The translations under genes were made by a program, and so were the position numbers. Below, piece by piece: positions 23,487-32,000 of a stretch of DNA of 64,000 nucleotides. The stretch's first letter is position 1. Every line of letters begins with the position of its first letter. The notes beneath the pieces were generated by a model, which did not search any database, was not told where the DNA came from, and was given only the letters and a program-made list of their open reading frames with translations. Where the stretch lies: the NCBI GenBank assembly GCA_963776225.1, contig CAVZLL010000002.1:124001-188000 (forward strand). The letters are read 5' to 3'. This DNA is from Bog-756 sp963776225 (GTDB taxonomy: Bacteria > Actinomycetota > Acidimicrobiia > Acidimicrobiales > RAAP-2).

Positions 23487-24395
23487 ATGAATTACTCGGT
23501 GACGTACCCATTGACGAGCCATCCGTACAATCCCGAATTCGTCACCAAGGACGGGCTCACCCGCTTCTGCGTGGCCGCCGAGGCGGCCGGATTCGCCGGC
23601 ATCGGGTTCACGGACCATCCCGCCCCCACCGAGCGATGGTTGAAGGCCGGAGGACACGATGCGCTCGACCCCTTCGCCGCGTTGGCCTTTTGTGCTGCGG
23701 TGACCGACCGGATCCGCCTGATCCCCAACATCGTCGTGCTGCCCTATCGAAATCCGTTTGTGGTGGCCAAGTCGGTCGCTACCCTTGACGCGCTCTCGGG
23801 GGGTCGATTCACGCTGGCGGTCGCGACGGGGTACCTGCGTGGCGAGTACAAGGCGCTGGGGGTGGATTTCGATCGACGGAACGCACTCTTCGACGAGGCC
23901 ATCGACGTGATGCTGGGCATCTGGCGTGAAGACGACTTCGGACACGAAGGAGCGGCATTCACTGCGAACGGGCAGACGGCGAACCCCAAGCCGGATCCGC
24001 TTCCCCCGATCTGGATCGGGGGGAACAGCCGGCTGTCGCGCCGCCGGGTGGCCCGCTACGGCAGCGGGTGGAGCCCCTTCCCCGCCCCGAGAAGCCTGTC
24101 CCGGACGACCAAGACGCCGGCTCTGGAAGGTGTCGCCGATCTTCGCCCGATGCTCGACGAGCTGTGGCAGTACCTGGAAGAGGCGGGGCGGGACGCGGCG
24201 GAGATCGACGTGTCCTTCGGCTCCAACGCAGGTGGTGACCCCGGAGCTGAGAACTTCAACGCCGATGCCCAGCTGAAAGCCGTGGACGAGCTCGCGCAAC
24301 TCGGGGTCACCTGGTCGGGGGTCGGTGTCCCCGGTGACTCGCTGGATCATGCTGTCGAAGCGCTCCACCGGTTCGGTGAATCGGTGATCCGCTGA
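23487..24395 (+). CDS. LLM-class flavin/F420-dependent oxidoreductase
   Basis: A 302-residue luciferase-like TIM-barrel enzyme of the group often assigned to F420. Visible family segments are FVTKDGLTRFCVAAEAAGF, IGFTDHPAPTERW, RIRLIPNIVVLPYRNP, LDALSGGRFTLAVATGYL and PPIWIGGNSRLSRRRVARY. Substrate unknown. The ATG at 23487 follows TAGGTT at 7 nt. Its stop is immediately followed by a truncated transporter gene in another frame, so a recombination junction lies at its 3' end. Confidence 0.88.
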   Translation: MNYSVTYPLTSHPYNPEFVTKDGLTRFCVAAEAAGFAGIGFTDHPAPTERWLKAGGHDALDPFAALAFCAAVTDRIRLIPNIVVLPYRNPFVVAKSVATLDALSGGRFTLAVATGYLRGEYKALGVDFDRRNALFDEAIDVMLGIWREDDFGHEGAAFTANGQTANPKPDPLPPIWIGGNSRLSRRRVARYGSGWSPFPAPRSLSRTTKTPALEGVADLRPMLDELWQYLEEAGRDAAEIDVSFGSNAGGDPGAENFNADAQLKAVDELAQLGVTWSGVGVPGDSLDHAVEALHRFGESVIR

Positions 24396-24396
24396 G

Positions 24397-24618
24397 GGCC
24401 CCTGGCTCGCCGCGTGGCTGGTGGCCCAGACCTTCCTCTCGCTGGTGAACCTGCTCACCACCGAGGGCACCTTCCTGCTCTTCGCCGGGTTCTGCGCGCT
24501 GACCTTCGTCTACGTGCGGCTCTTCGTGCCGGAGACCAAGGGTCGCACCCTCGAGGAGATCCAGGAGATGTGGTCCGACCCGGACGAGCTGCGGCAGGCC
24601 GTCTCCTCGTGGACCTGA
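24397..24618 (+). pseudogene. C-terminal fragment of an MFS sugar porter
   Basis: About 73 residues: GPWLAAWLVAQTFLSLVNLL, a last transmembrane helix (TFLLFAGFCALTFVYVRLFV) and the sugar porter signature PETKGRTLEEIQEMW. This is the end of a roughly 450-residue transporter. The first eleven or so helices are missing and homology begins within a few bases of the preceding gene's stop codon, so it is a truncated remnant. Confidence 0.8.
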
Positions 24619-24628
24619 ACGCGGCCGA

Positions 24629-24930
24629 TCAGGGGGCGCCGCCGGGCACCGGGAGACCTTCCGCTGAGGCGGCCAGGTCGTAGTAGTCGGAGGACATCCA
24701 GCCGTCGCCGACCCCTCACCGCGGTCCGCCGCTCCGGCCGGTGCGAGTAGTAGTTGGGCTCGACGTCGCGGGGGCAGTAGTGCCCGACCAGGCTCCGCCG
24801 CGTGGCGGTGCGATCGACCACCGACGCGCCACCGTGCGCCAGATCGGCCGACCAGAGGGAGGACATCCCCCTTCTTCGGCAGGAAGGTCCGCAACGGAAG
24901 GCCCATCCTCGCTCTCCGTGCCATGGGAGG
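24629..24930 (-). pseudogene. C-terminal remnant of a phytanoyl-CoA dioxygenase (PhyH) family gene
   Basis: The minus strand carries pieces of the PhyH C-terminus spread over frames: LRTFLPKKGDV, then SADLAHGGASVVDRTATRRS and LVGHYCPRDVEPNYYSHRP (with the distal iron-ligand His region), then DGWMSSDYYDLAASAEGLPV before a TGA at 24629. At least two frame changes separate them and the N-terminal two thirds is absent. It is a decayed Fe(II)/2-oxoglutarate oxygenase gene, convergent with the transporter remnant. Confidence 0.7.
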
Positions 24931-25018
24931 GCCCTTTCTCCTGCTGCTTCCGTGCCGGGTGGATGCTAGGGCCGATCGCACGGGTCGTGTCTCATCCCCG
25001 GCAGGCTCCCCGCCCCGA

Positions 25019-25988
25019 TCAACGGGTCACGGCCGGGCCCGTCTCCCCGCCCAGAGCGCGGAGACGGGGGAGGACGTCTTCGGCCAGCGAGGTGAGCTGC
25101 CGGCGGACGTCGGCCCGGGTGATGCCCGGAAGGTGGACCCGCAGATCGAGCGCGTCGGCGCCGGTCGCGAGGCGGGTGGCGTGCAGCCGTTCGGCCAGCT
25201 CCGAGGGCTCGGTCGCGCGTCACCGTCTGGTCGGACGGCTCCAGGTTCTTCGTTCCCGCGTAGCTCTCGTAGACCGCCCGCTGGCGGGCCACGAGCTCGG
25301 CGCTCGGTTCTCCGAGCCACACCCTGCGGATGGCCACCCTCGGCCCGGTACCGCCGGCCGCGGCGTAGGCCTCGCAGATCGACCGCACCCGCGCCACGGT
25401 CGACATGCCCTCGGTCAGGATGCCGGCGCCGCACCGGGCAGCCCGCCGTGCCGCGCCGGGCGAGACGGCCGCGCTCAGCACCGGGATCGGGCTGTCCGCA
25501 CACCGGCGCAGGGCGGGATCACCCTCGAGACCCCCGAGCTCACGCCCCCGGAGCATGGCGACGATCGAGGGCAGCCGGGCCTTGAACAGCGGCACGGCAT
25601 CCTCGAGCGGGACACCCATCGCCTCGAAGTCGAGCGGGAGCGCACCGGCGGCCACCCCGAGGCCCACCCGCCCCGGGTGGCGGGCGTCGAGCCAGGCGAT
25701 CTCCTCGGCGACCTGCGCGGTCGGCCGGAGCGGCAGGAGCAGCGGGCAGGGAGCGGCCCAGCCCGAGGGGTTCTCCTCGAGGACGAACGACGCGATCTGC
25801 AGCGGGTTGGGCAGGTAGCCGGCGAAGCCACCGTGGTGCTCGCTGGTCATGACGCCGTCGAACCCGCCGGCCAGGGCCATCGCCGCCTGGTCACAGAGCT
25901 CGCGCACCACGCCCGGGGCGTCGAGCTCGTTGTGGGGATACAACCGCAGCGAGACCGATCCCGGCGCGAACGGCCCGCCGGACGTCAC
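25019..25988 (-). pseudogene. LLM-class F420-type oxidoreductase, with a +1 frameshift near the C-terminus
   Basis: From GTG 25988 the frame encodes a luciferase-like enzyme: SLRLYPHNELDAP, FDGVMTSEHHGGFAGYLPNP, HPGRVGLGVAAGALPLDFEA and IPVLSAAVSPGAARRAARCG. After DQTVT (about 25218) one extra base moves the natural C-terminus (TEPSELAERLHATRL, then DALDLRVHLPGITRAD) into another frame ending at 25019. The start overlaps the SDR stop (GTGA). All family segments are intact apart from the shift, so it may be functional if the shift is an error. Confidence 0.78.
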
Positions 25989-26833
25989 CGGGGACCGGCC
26001 GTCGGTGCCCCGCCCGGCTGTCCGATCGCCGACGGGCTGAACGGTGACCAGGAACCGGTCGACACGTGGTTCCCCGCGTCCACGTCGAGCAGGACCCCGG
26101 TGATCGACGCGGCCTCGTCGGAGAGCAGGAACGCCACGGCGGCGGCGACGTCGTCGGGCTCGGTCATCCGCCCGAGGAGCAGGTTGGTCCCCGCGGCCCG
26201 ACCGTCGTCGTCCTCCCACATCGGGCGGGTGCCATCGGTCCGGGTCAGACCCGGGCTCACCGCGTTGACCCGTACCCCCTTCGCGCCGAGCTCGTTGGCG
26301 AGGGTGCGGGTCAGCGCGTTGAGCGCCGACTTGGCCGCGGCGTACGCCGCCATCGAGGGCGTGGTCTTCTTCGGCGATCCGCTCGAGATGTTGACCACGG
26401 CGCCACCGCCGTCGGCCAGACCGCCGGCCATCGCCGCCTGGATCAGCGCGACCGCCGGCCAGGTGTTGACGGCAACCGTGTCCATGAGGTCCGAACGGCC
26501 CATCGAGAGCGCCGAGCCGATGAACGCCGCACCCCCGACGGCGTTGACCAGCAGGTCGATGCGGCCGAATTGCGAGATGGCGGTCTCGACCAGCAGCGCC
26601 GGGACGGACTCCTGGTCGGCCGCTCCGGGACAGGCCACCACCGCCAGCCCCTCCTCCTGCAGGGCGCGCTCGGTCGCCCGCAGCCGCTCCTCGGACCGGG
26701 CGTTGATCACCACCGACGCGCCTTCGAGTGCGAGGCGGCGGGCCGACGCCGTGCCGATGCCGGGATCGGTCGACGCACCGGTGACGATGGCGACCTTCCC
26801 GCCGAACCGTCTCCCGAACGTGCGCTCGTCCAC
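25985..26833 (-). CDS. SDR-family oxidoreductase
   Basis: A 282-residue short-chain dehydrogenase. The cofactor loop is VAIVTGASTDPGIGTASA, then LLVNAVGGAAF. The catalytic Ser lies in VVNISSGSPKKTT, and Tyr and Lys in YAAAKSALNALTRTLA. The C-terminus SITGVLLDVDAGNHV is typical. Two extra residues in the glycine-rich loop are unusual but still leave G-x3-G-x-G-like spacing. It is translationally coupled to the downstream LLM gene, suggesting a shared catabolic pathway. Substrate unknown. Confidence 0.9.
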   Translation of the reverse strand: MDERTFGRRFGGKVAIVTGASTDPGIGTASARRLALEGASVVINARSEERLRATERALQEEGLAVVACPGAADQESVPALLVETAISQFGRIDLLVNAVGGAAFIGSALSMGRSDLMDTVAVNTWPAVALIQAAMAGGLADGGGAVVNISSGSPKKTTPSMAAYAAAKSALNALTRTLANELGAKGVRVNAVSPGLTRTDGTRPMWEDDDGRAAGTNLLLGRMTEPDDVAAAVAFLLSDEAASITGVLLDVDAGNHVSTGSWSPFSPSAIGQPGGAPTAGPR

Positions 26834-26938
26834 TGCTCCCCCTGCCGCCGTCGTCCACCGCAGCCGCCGTCCGGATCCGCTCCGGTCCCGGCTCCGGTGA
26901 ACCTACCGGGGATCGGGCTGCAGCGGCGGGAACGCGGT

Positions 26939-27802
26939 TCAGACGATCGGGCCGGCATCCTCCACGTGGACGAGCTTCTCCGGGTTGCGCATGACCCAGA
27001 CCGCGCCCACCGAGCCCCCGTGGACGTCGAAGCAGAGCACCGTGTCGGGGACGCCGCGGAGGCGGATCATGAACCCCGGGCTGCCGTTGACGACCACCGG
27101 GTCCACCGTGGACCCCGTGGCGAGACGCTTGGAGAGGCTGAGCAGGACCCGGGCGACGTGGATCGGCCCGACGATCGGGCGCCGCGCAGCCGGCCGCCCG
27201 CTCCCCGCGTCCGAGACGTAGGTCACGTCGGGGGCCAGGAGGCCGACCAGCGACTCGAGATCGCCTGCCAACAGTGCGGCGACCATGCGTTCGACCACCG
27301 GGTGGCTCCCGCCCGGGGACACGGCCGGATCAACGGTCCGGAGCCGGCGGCGGGCCCGGCTGGCGATCTGTCGGCACGCGTCCGGGGAGCGGCCCACCGA
27401 CGTGGCGATCTCCGGGAAGGGCACGTCGAAGACATCGGCGAGGACGACGACCGCACGCTCGACCGGGGTGAGCTCGTCCAGCAGGATGAGGAAGGCGAGG
27501 GTGAGCGACTCGGAGAGCTCGGCGAGCTGCTCCGGCCCCGGCGGGGTGACCAGCGGCTCGGGCAGCCAGGGCCCGCGGTAGGTCTCCCTCCGCCGCTCCC
27601 GCTGGCGGAGCCGGTCGATCGAGAGCCGGGTGACCACCGTGGTGAGCCAGGCGGGCGGCGAGTCGATCTCCTCGGGGCCGGACCGGAGGAAGCGGGCGAA
27701 GCTCTCCTGGACGATGTCGTCGGCATCGCTGAGGCTCCCGGTCATCCGGTAGGCGAGGCCGCGCAGCCGGGGTCGCTCCTCCTCGAAGACGGCGACGCTC
27801 AC
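26939..27802 (-). CDS. ECF41-type RNA polymerase sigma factor with C-terminal NTF2/SnoaL-like domain
   Basis: A 287-residue sigma factor. Region 2 reads RLRGLAYRMTGSLSDADDIV and QESFARFLRS; region 4 reads LTPVERAVVVLADVFDVPFP and GRSPDACRQIASRARRRL. The fused C-terminal domain ends with GAVWVMRNPEKLVHV, matching the NPDKL motif of ECF41; the DGGGR linker motif is only loosely present (DAGSGR). In ECF41 the C-terminal domain modulates activity in place of an anti-sigma factor. The GTG at 27802 overlaps the FAD oxidoreductase stop, so the two are co-expressed; ECF41 genes usually sit beside redox enzyme genes. Confidence 0.88.
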   Translation of the reverse strand: MSVAVFEEERPRLRGLAYRMTGSLSDADDIVQESFARFLRSGPEEIDSPPAWLTTVVTRLSIDRLRQRERRRETYRGPWLPEPLVTPPGPEQLAELSESLTLAFLILLDELTPVERAVVVLADVFDVPFPEIATSVGRSPDACRQIASRARRRLRTVDPAVSPGGSHPVVERMVAALLAGDLESLVGLLAPDVTYVSDAGSGRPAARRPIVGPIHVARVLLSLSKRLATGSTVDPVVVNGSPGFMIRLRGVPDTVLCFDVHGGSVGAVWVMRNPEKLVHVEDAGPIV

Positions 27803-29032
27803 CGGCACGAGGCCGCCGCCGCGAGCCCGGCGTCGTGCCCGCTCTTGAGCGCCGCGTCGGCGAGCAGGCCCTCCGGGCCGATCCAGTCCCCGGCGAGGAA
27901 CACCCCCGGAAGCCCAGACGCATCGATCCGGGGGCGGCCGGCGAGGCCCCCGTGCCGGGGTCCGGGCGTCCCCCCGCTCACGGTCATCGAGGCGAGGAAT
28001 CGGCTCGTGCACACGTCGTCCGGCCGGACGCCGGCGAGGCCGACCAGCGACTCGAGCTCCGGGCGGTCCTCAGCGGCCGCGCGGGCGCCGTAGCGGATCG
28101 CGGCCACCACCGCTCCAGGTGCGGGTGCCTGGGCACCCGGGGGCGACTGCACGGTCGCGTACATCGGGCCGTCGGCGTCGAGGACGTAGCCGGGTGACGG
28201 GACCCTGCCCGTCACCAGATCGAGGCACGCCCCGGTCACCGGAGGGCCGGCCGACTCCCAACAGCGGCCTCTGAGGAGCACGGACGTCGCGGCCGGTGTC
28301 CCGGTGGCGAGCACCACCGTACGGGCCCGGATCGCGGTCGAAGCGGTCCCGAGCTCGTACCCCAGAGGCGTCGACTCGAGGGCGGTGCCCGCGACGCCGG
28401 TGCGCACCTCGACCCGTTCCGCCAGTGCCGAGTAGATCGCCGACCAGCCGCCGTGGACGTAGAGCACCCCGCCACGCGCCGCGAGCTGGAGCTGGCGGAG
28501 TGCGGCGTCGGCGGAGAGCGCGTCGGTGTCGGACGCGTAGGTGGACAGGCGCAGGAGTGCCCGCGCCGACGCGCGTCCACCTTCGGTGGGAGCTCCCGGC
28601 GGTCGAGCCAACCGCCGATGGAGAGGGTCGCGACGGTCGCCGGTCGGGTGGCGCCCATGTGGGCGAACAGGCGGGCGAATGTCGCCTTCTCGCGCGCGCC
28701 GAGCGCGGAGGTGCGGACCAACGACGACGGCCCGGTCGGGAGCAGATGGAGCGCCCCGCCGAGCCGCACCCGGTACTGCACGAGCGGCGGAGCCGTCCCG
28801 GGTGGGTCGATGCCGAGCGCGCGGAGGACGGCCCGGCCCGGCCCCTTGCGGTAGAGGGCGTGCGCGCCCCTGTTGAGGACCGCGTCCCCCGCCGCGCCAC
28901 CCGTGCCCTCCCGCCGGCCTGGTGTGCCTCGATCACGAGCGTCGAGCACCCCTGGGCGGCCGCCGTCGCCCCGGCCGCCAGTCCGGCCAGTCCCGCTCCC
29001 ACCACCGCGACGTCCACCATCTGATCAGTCAT
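27799..29032 (-). pseudogene. FAD/NAD(P)-dependent oxidoreductase, with two apparent frameshifts
   Basis: A phytoene desaturase-like flavoprotein read over three frames. The first, from ATG 29032, has the FAD loop VAVVGAGLAGLAAGATAAAQ. The second (about 28890 to 28590) has VLNRGAHALYRKGPGRAVL and LLPTGPSSLVRTSALGA. The third runs from about 28585 to the stop at 27799 and ends with PGVFLAGDWIGPEGLLADAA, the C-terminal FAD motif. Both shifts are single-base and sit in GACGCG-rich runs. Together the pieces span a full-length enzyme of about 410 residues, so sequence errors are a real possibility. Substrate unknown. Confidence 0.78.
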
Positions 29033-29098
29033 GCCACCTCTGACGTCCGGGGGGCCGCCGGTGTGACACGGTGGCCCGGCGCCACGTGAGCGTCGCGC

Positions 29099-32000
29099 TC
29101 AGCCGGCCGGCACCGCCACCCCGCTCGCTGCGGGAAGGCCGTCCCGGTAGCTGACCTCGCGGTGGCGCACCGAGGGAACCCGCGGACCCTCGAGCACACC
29201 CCCGGTCAGATTGAGCGGATCGGCGCCGGCGATGGTGACCTCGGCGCCCCGCGACGGGTCCCGTCTGACCTCTGCGAGCAGCGCGGCCGCGTCCGGGGAC
29301 GCGTACTGCTCCCCGGAGAGGCCGGCCACGAAGCGCCCCCCCAGCGCCTGGCCTCTGGCCTCCAGACGCCGCAGGGCCCGGATCACGTCGCGCCAGGGGA
29401 CCCGGTACGGCTCCCGCGCCCAGAGCTCCCAGCACACCACGCCCCACCGGGCCAGCAGCTGCCAGGCCACCGCCTCGGCCAGCTCCTCGGCCGGCGGCCC
29501 GGTGACTGGGGCGCCGGCCTGCACGTCCGGATCGGGCAGCAACGACCACCGCCCCTCGCCGACGCCCGTGCCGATCGCGGCGCGCCGGCGTCCGAGCCCG
29601 GCTCGGCGGGTGGCGGCCCGCCCGCGCCCCGGGACGCCACGGGTGCGCGAGGAGAGGAGGGAACGGACCGCCGAGAAGGCGTCGGCGGTGACCAGCCCGC
29701 GGGCCACCAGGTCCCAGAGGCCTTCGTCGGCATCGGTGCTCAGCCGGCCGGTCGCCGGCGCGAGCTCGGACCGGAAGCAGGCGCCCCGCTCGCGGAGGAC
29801 GGCCAGCACCTCGGCCGCCGCCCCGTGGGTCGGCTCGGCGGGACCCTCTCCGGTCCGCACCGCCGCCAGCATCCAGGGCATGTCCTCGCGGGTCACGATG
29901 GCGAGCGGCGTGGCCGGCGAGGGAGTGGCCGACCCGCGCCGTGCCGCATGCTCCCCGCCTGATCCGTCCCCGGTTCCACCCTGTTCGGGGCGCGACTGGT
30001 CGGGGCGGGGCGTGAGCCGTCCCCAGGTCACCTCGCCGGAGAGGCAGAGCTCGTCGAGCCAGCGCGGGTCGTACCCGGCCACCCGCGACGGCAGCACCCG
30101 GCGCTCCCACTCGCCGGCGGCCACCTCGATGCCCTGCAACTGCTCGATGACCGAGAGCAGGCCTGCCCTTCCCTCGGCTTGGGTCCCCGCGGCGACGTGC
30201 TGCCAGCAGGCCACGAAGCGGACCAGCTCGCCGATGGTCGCCGCCTCCACCCGCCGGCGCCGGCGGCTGCGGCTCGCCGCGTGCAGGCGCACCAGCAGGT
30301 GGCGTGCGCACCAACGGCCGTCGGGCAGTGCGATGGCCGACCCCGATGCCTCGAGCCGGGCGAGTCCCGAGCGGGCCCTGCCCACCGGGAGCGGCGCGCC
30401 ACGGAGCGTTCCGGCCGGCAGCTCCCCCTCGGACACCAGCTCCTCGACCGAGACCGGGCCGGCGACCTCGAGGTGGCCTCTGACGCACTCGGCGAGCGCC
30501 TCGTCGGAGTCGACCATCGGGTCGTCCAGGGAGGCCGCCAGCTCCTCGGCCCGGGCCCTGCGCTCGGTCGCGGCCCAGGAGGACCCGACGACGAGGGCCC
30601 GGCCGTCCGCCGCGAGCTCCTCGAACCAGTGCCGCCAGGCGGCAACCGGCCGGGCGAGCACCAGCGAGAGCAGCAGGTCGTGGAGCTCGTCGGTGCCGCG
30701 CGGCCGGGGCTGCACCTGGTCGAGCACCTCCGCTGCGGCCGCACCGTCGAGGGGGCCGAGCTCGGAGGGGTCGACCGGGAGACCGTCCGGCAACCCGGAG
30801 GGGCCCAGCGCCGGGAGGCCACGGGGCACCGGAACGGCCCGGCTCCGACGCTCCTCGAGCGGCGCCCCGTCGAGATAGGTGTAGGGCTTGCCGGTGAGGA
30901 TCCCGTGGGAGAGGGGGGACGGCTCGACCGACTCGACGCAGTGCACCGCCACCTTCCCCGACTCGAGGTCCTCGAGCAGCGCCACCAGCCCGGTCGCATC
31001 GAGCGGCTCGGTGAGACAGTCGTGGATGGTCTGCCGCACCAGGACGTGGTCGGGCACCCCGACCGGTCCGGCGCCGGCGTTCTCCTGGCAGGCGGCCAGG
31101 GCCGGCCAGGCGGCGGCGAGCAGGTCGTCGGCCTCCATCCGCTGCAGGTGGATCGGTCGGCGCTTCCCGCCGCGGGACCGTGGCACGACCAGCGCGCGGG
31201 TGAGGTTCCACCGCCATCGGGCGCCGAGCATCGGGTGGGGCAGGACCGCCTGGGTGAGCACCTCGGGCGCGGTCCGGCTCTGGAGCATGCGCGGAACGTC
31301 GGACAACGGGAAGCTGTGCTGGGGCCCGAGCGAGAGGACCACCGTGTCGTCGTCGGCGGCGGCCTGGAGCTCGAAGTCGAACGAGACGCAGAAGCGCTTG
31401 CGGAGGGCCAGGCCGAGCGCCCGGTTGACCCGGCCCCCGTACGGGGCGTGCACGATGAGCTGGGACCCCTCGACCTCGTCGAAGACCCGCTCGATGACCA
31501 GTCGGTCCCGGGTGGGCAGCGCGCCGAGGGCGGCCAGCCCCGCGCCGAGATAGGCCGCCACCTGCGCGGCGACCTCCTCGGACACCCCGGCCCGCGCCCT
31601 GACGAGGGTCCGGGCACCCTCGCCGTCGCCTGCGGCCAGCAGCGGCTCGAGCGCGGCCCGGAGCGCGCTCACCTCATCGGAGAGCTCCGCCGTGCGCGCC
31701 GGCGCCTCACCCAGCCAGAAGGGGATGCTCGGGGGGAGGTCCCCGGCATCGGAGACCCGGACCACCCCGGTCTCGACCTTGGCCACCCGCCAGGAGTGGG
31801 TCCCGAGCAGGAAGATGTCACCCGCGGTGGCCTCGACCGCGAAGTCCTCGTGGACCGAGCCCACGGTTGTCCCCTCCGGGTCGAGGACGACGCGGTAGTC
31901 CCCGGTCTCCGGTATGGCGCCACCGCTGGTCAGTGCTGCCAACCGGGCGCCGCGCCGGGCGCGGAGCCGTCCGTTGACCGCGTCGTGGTGGAGATGGGCG

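Noticed and set aside
24741..26900. Plus-strand open frame of about 719 codons
   Set aside because: Antisense to the LLM and SDR genes, with no recognisable domain.
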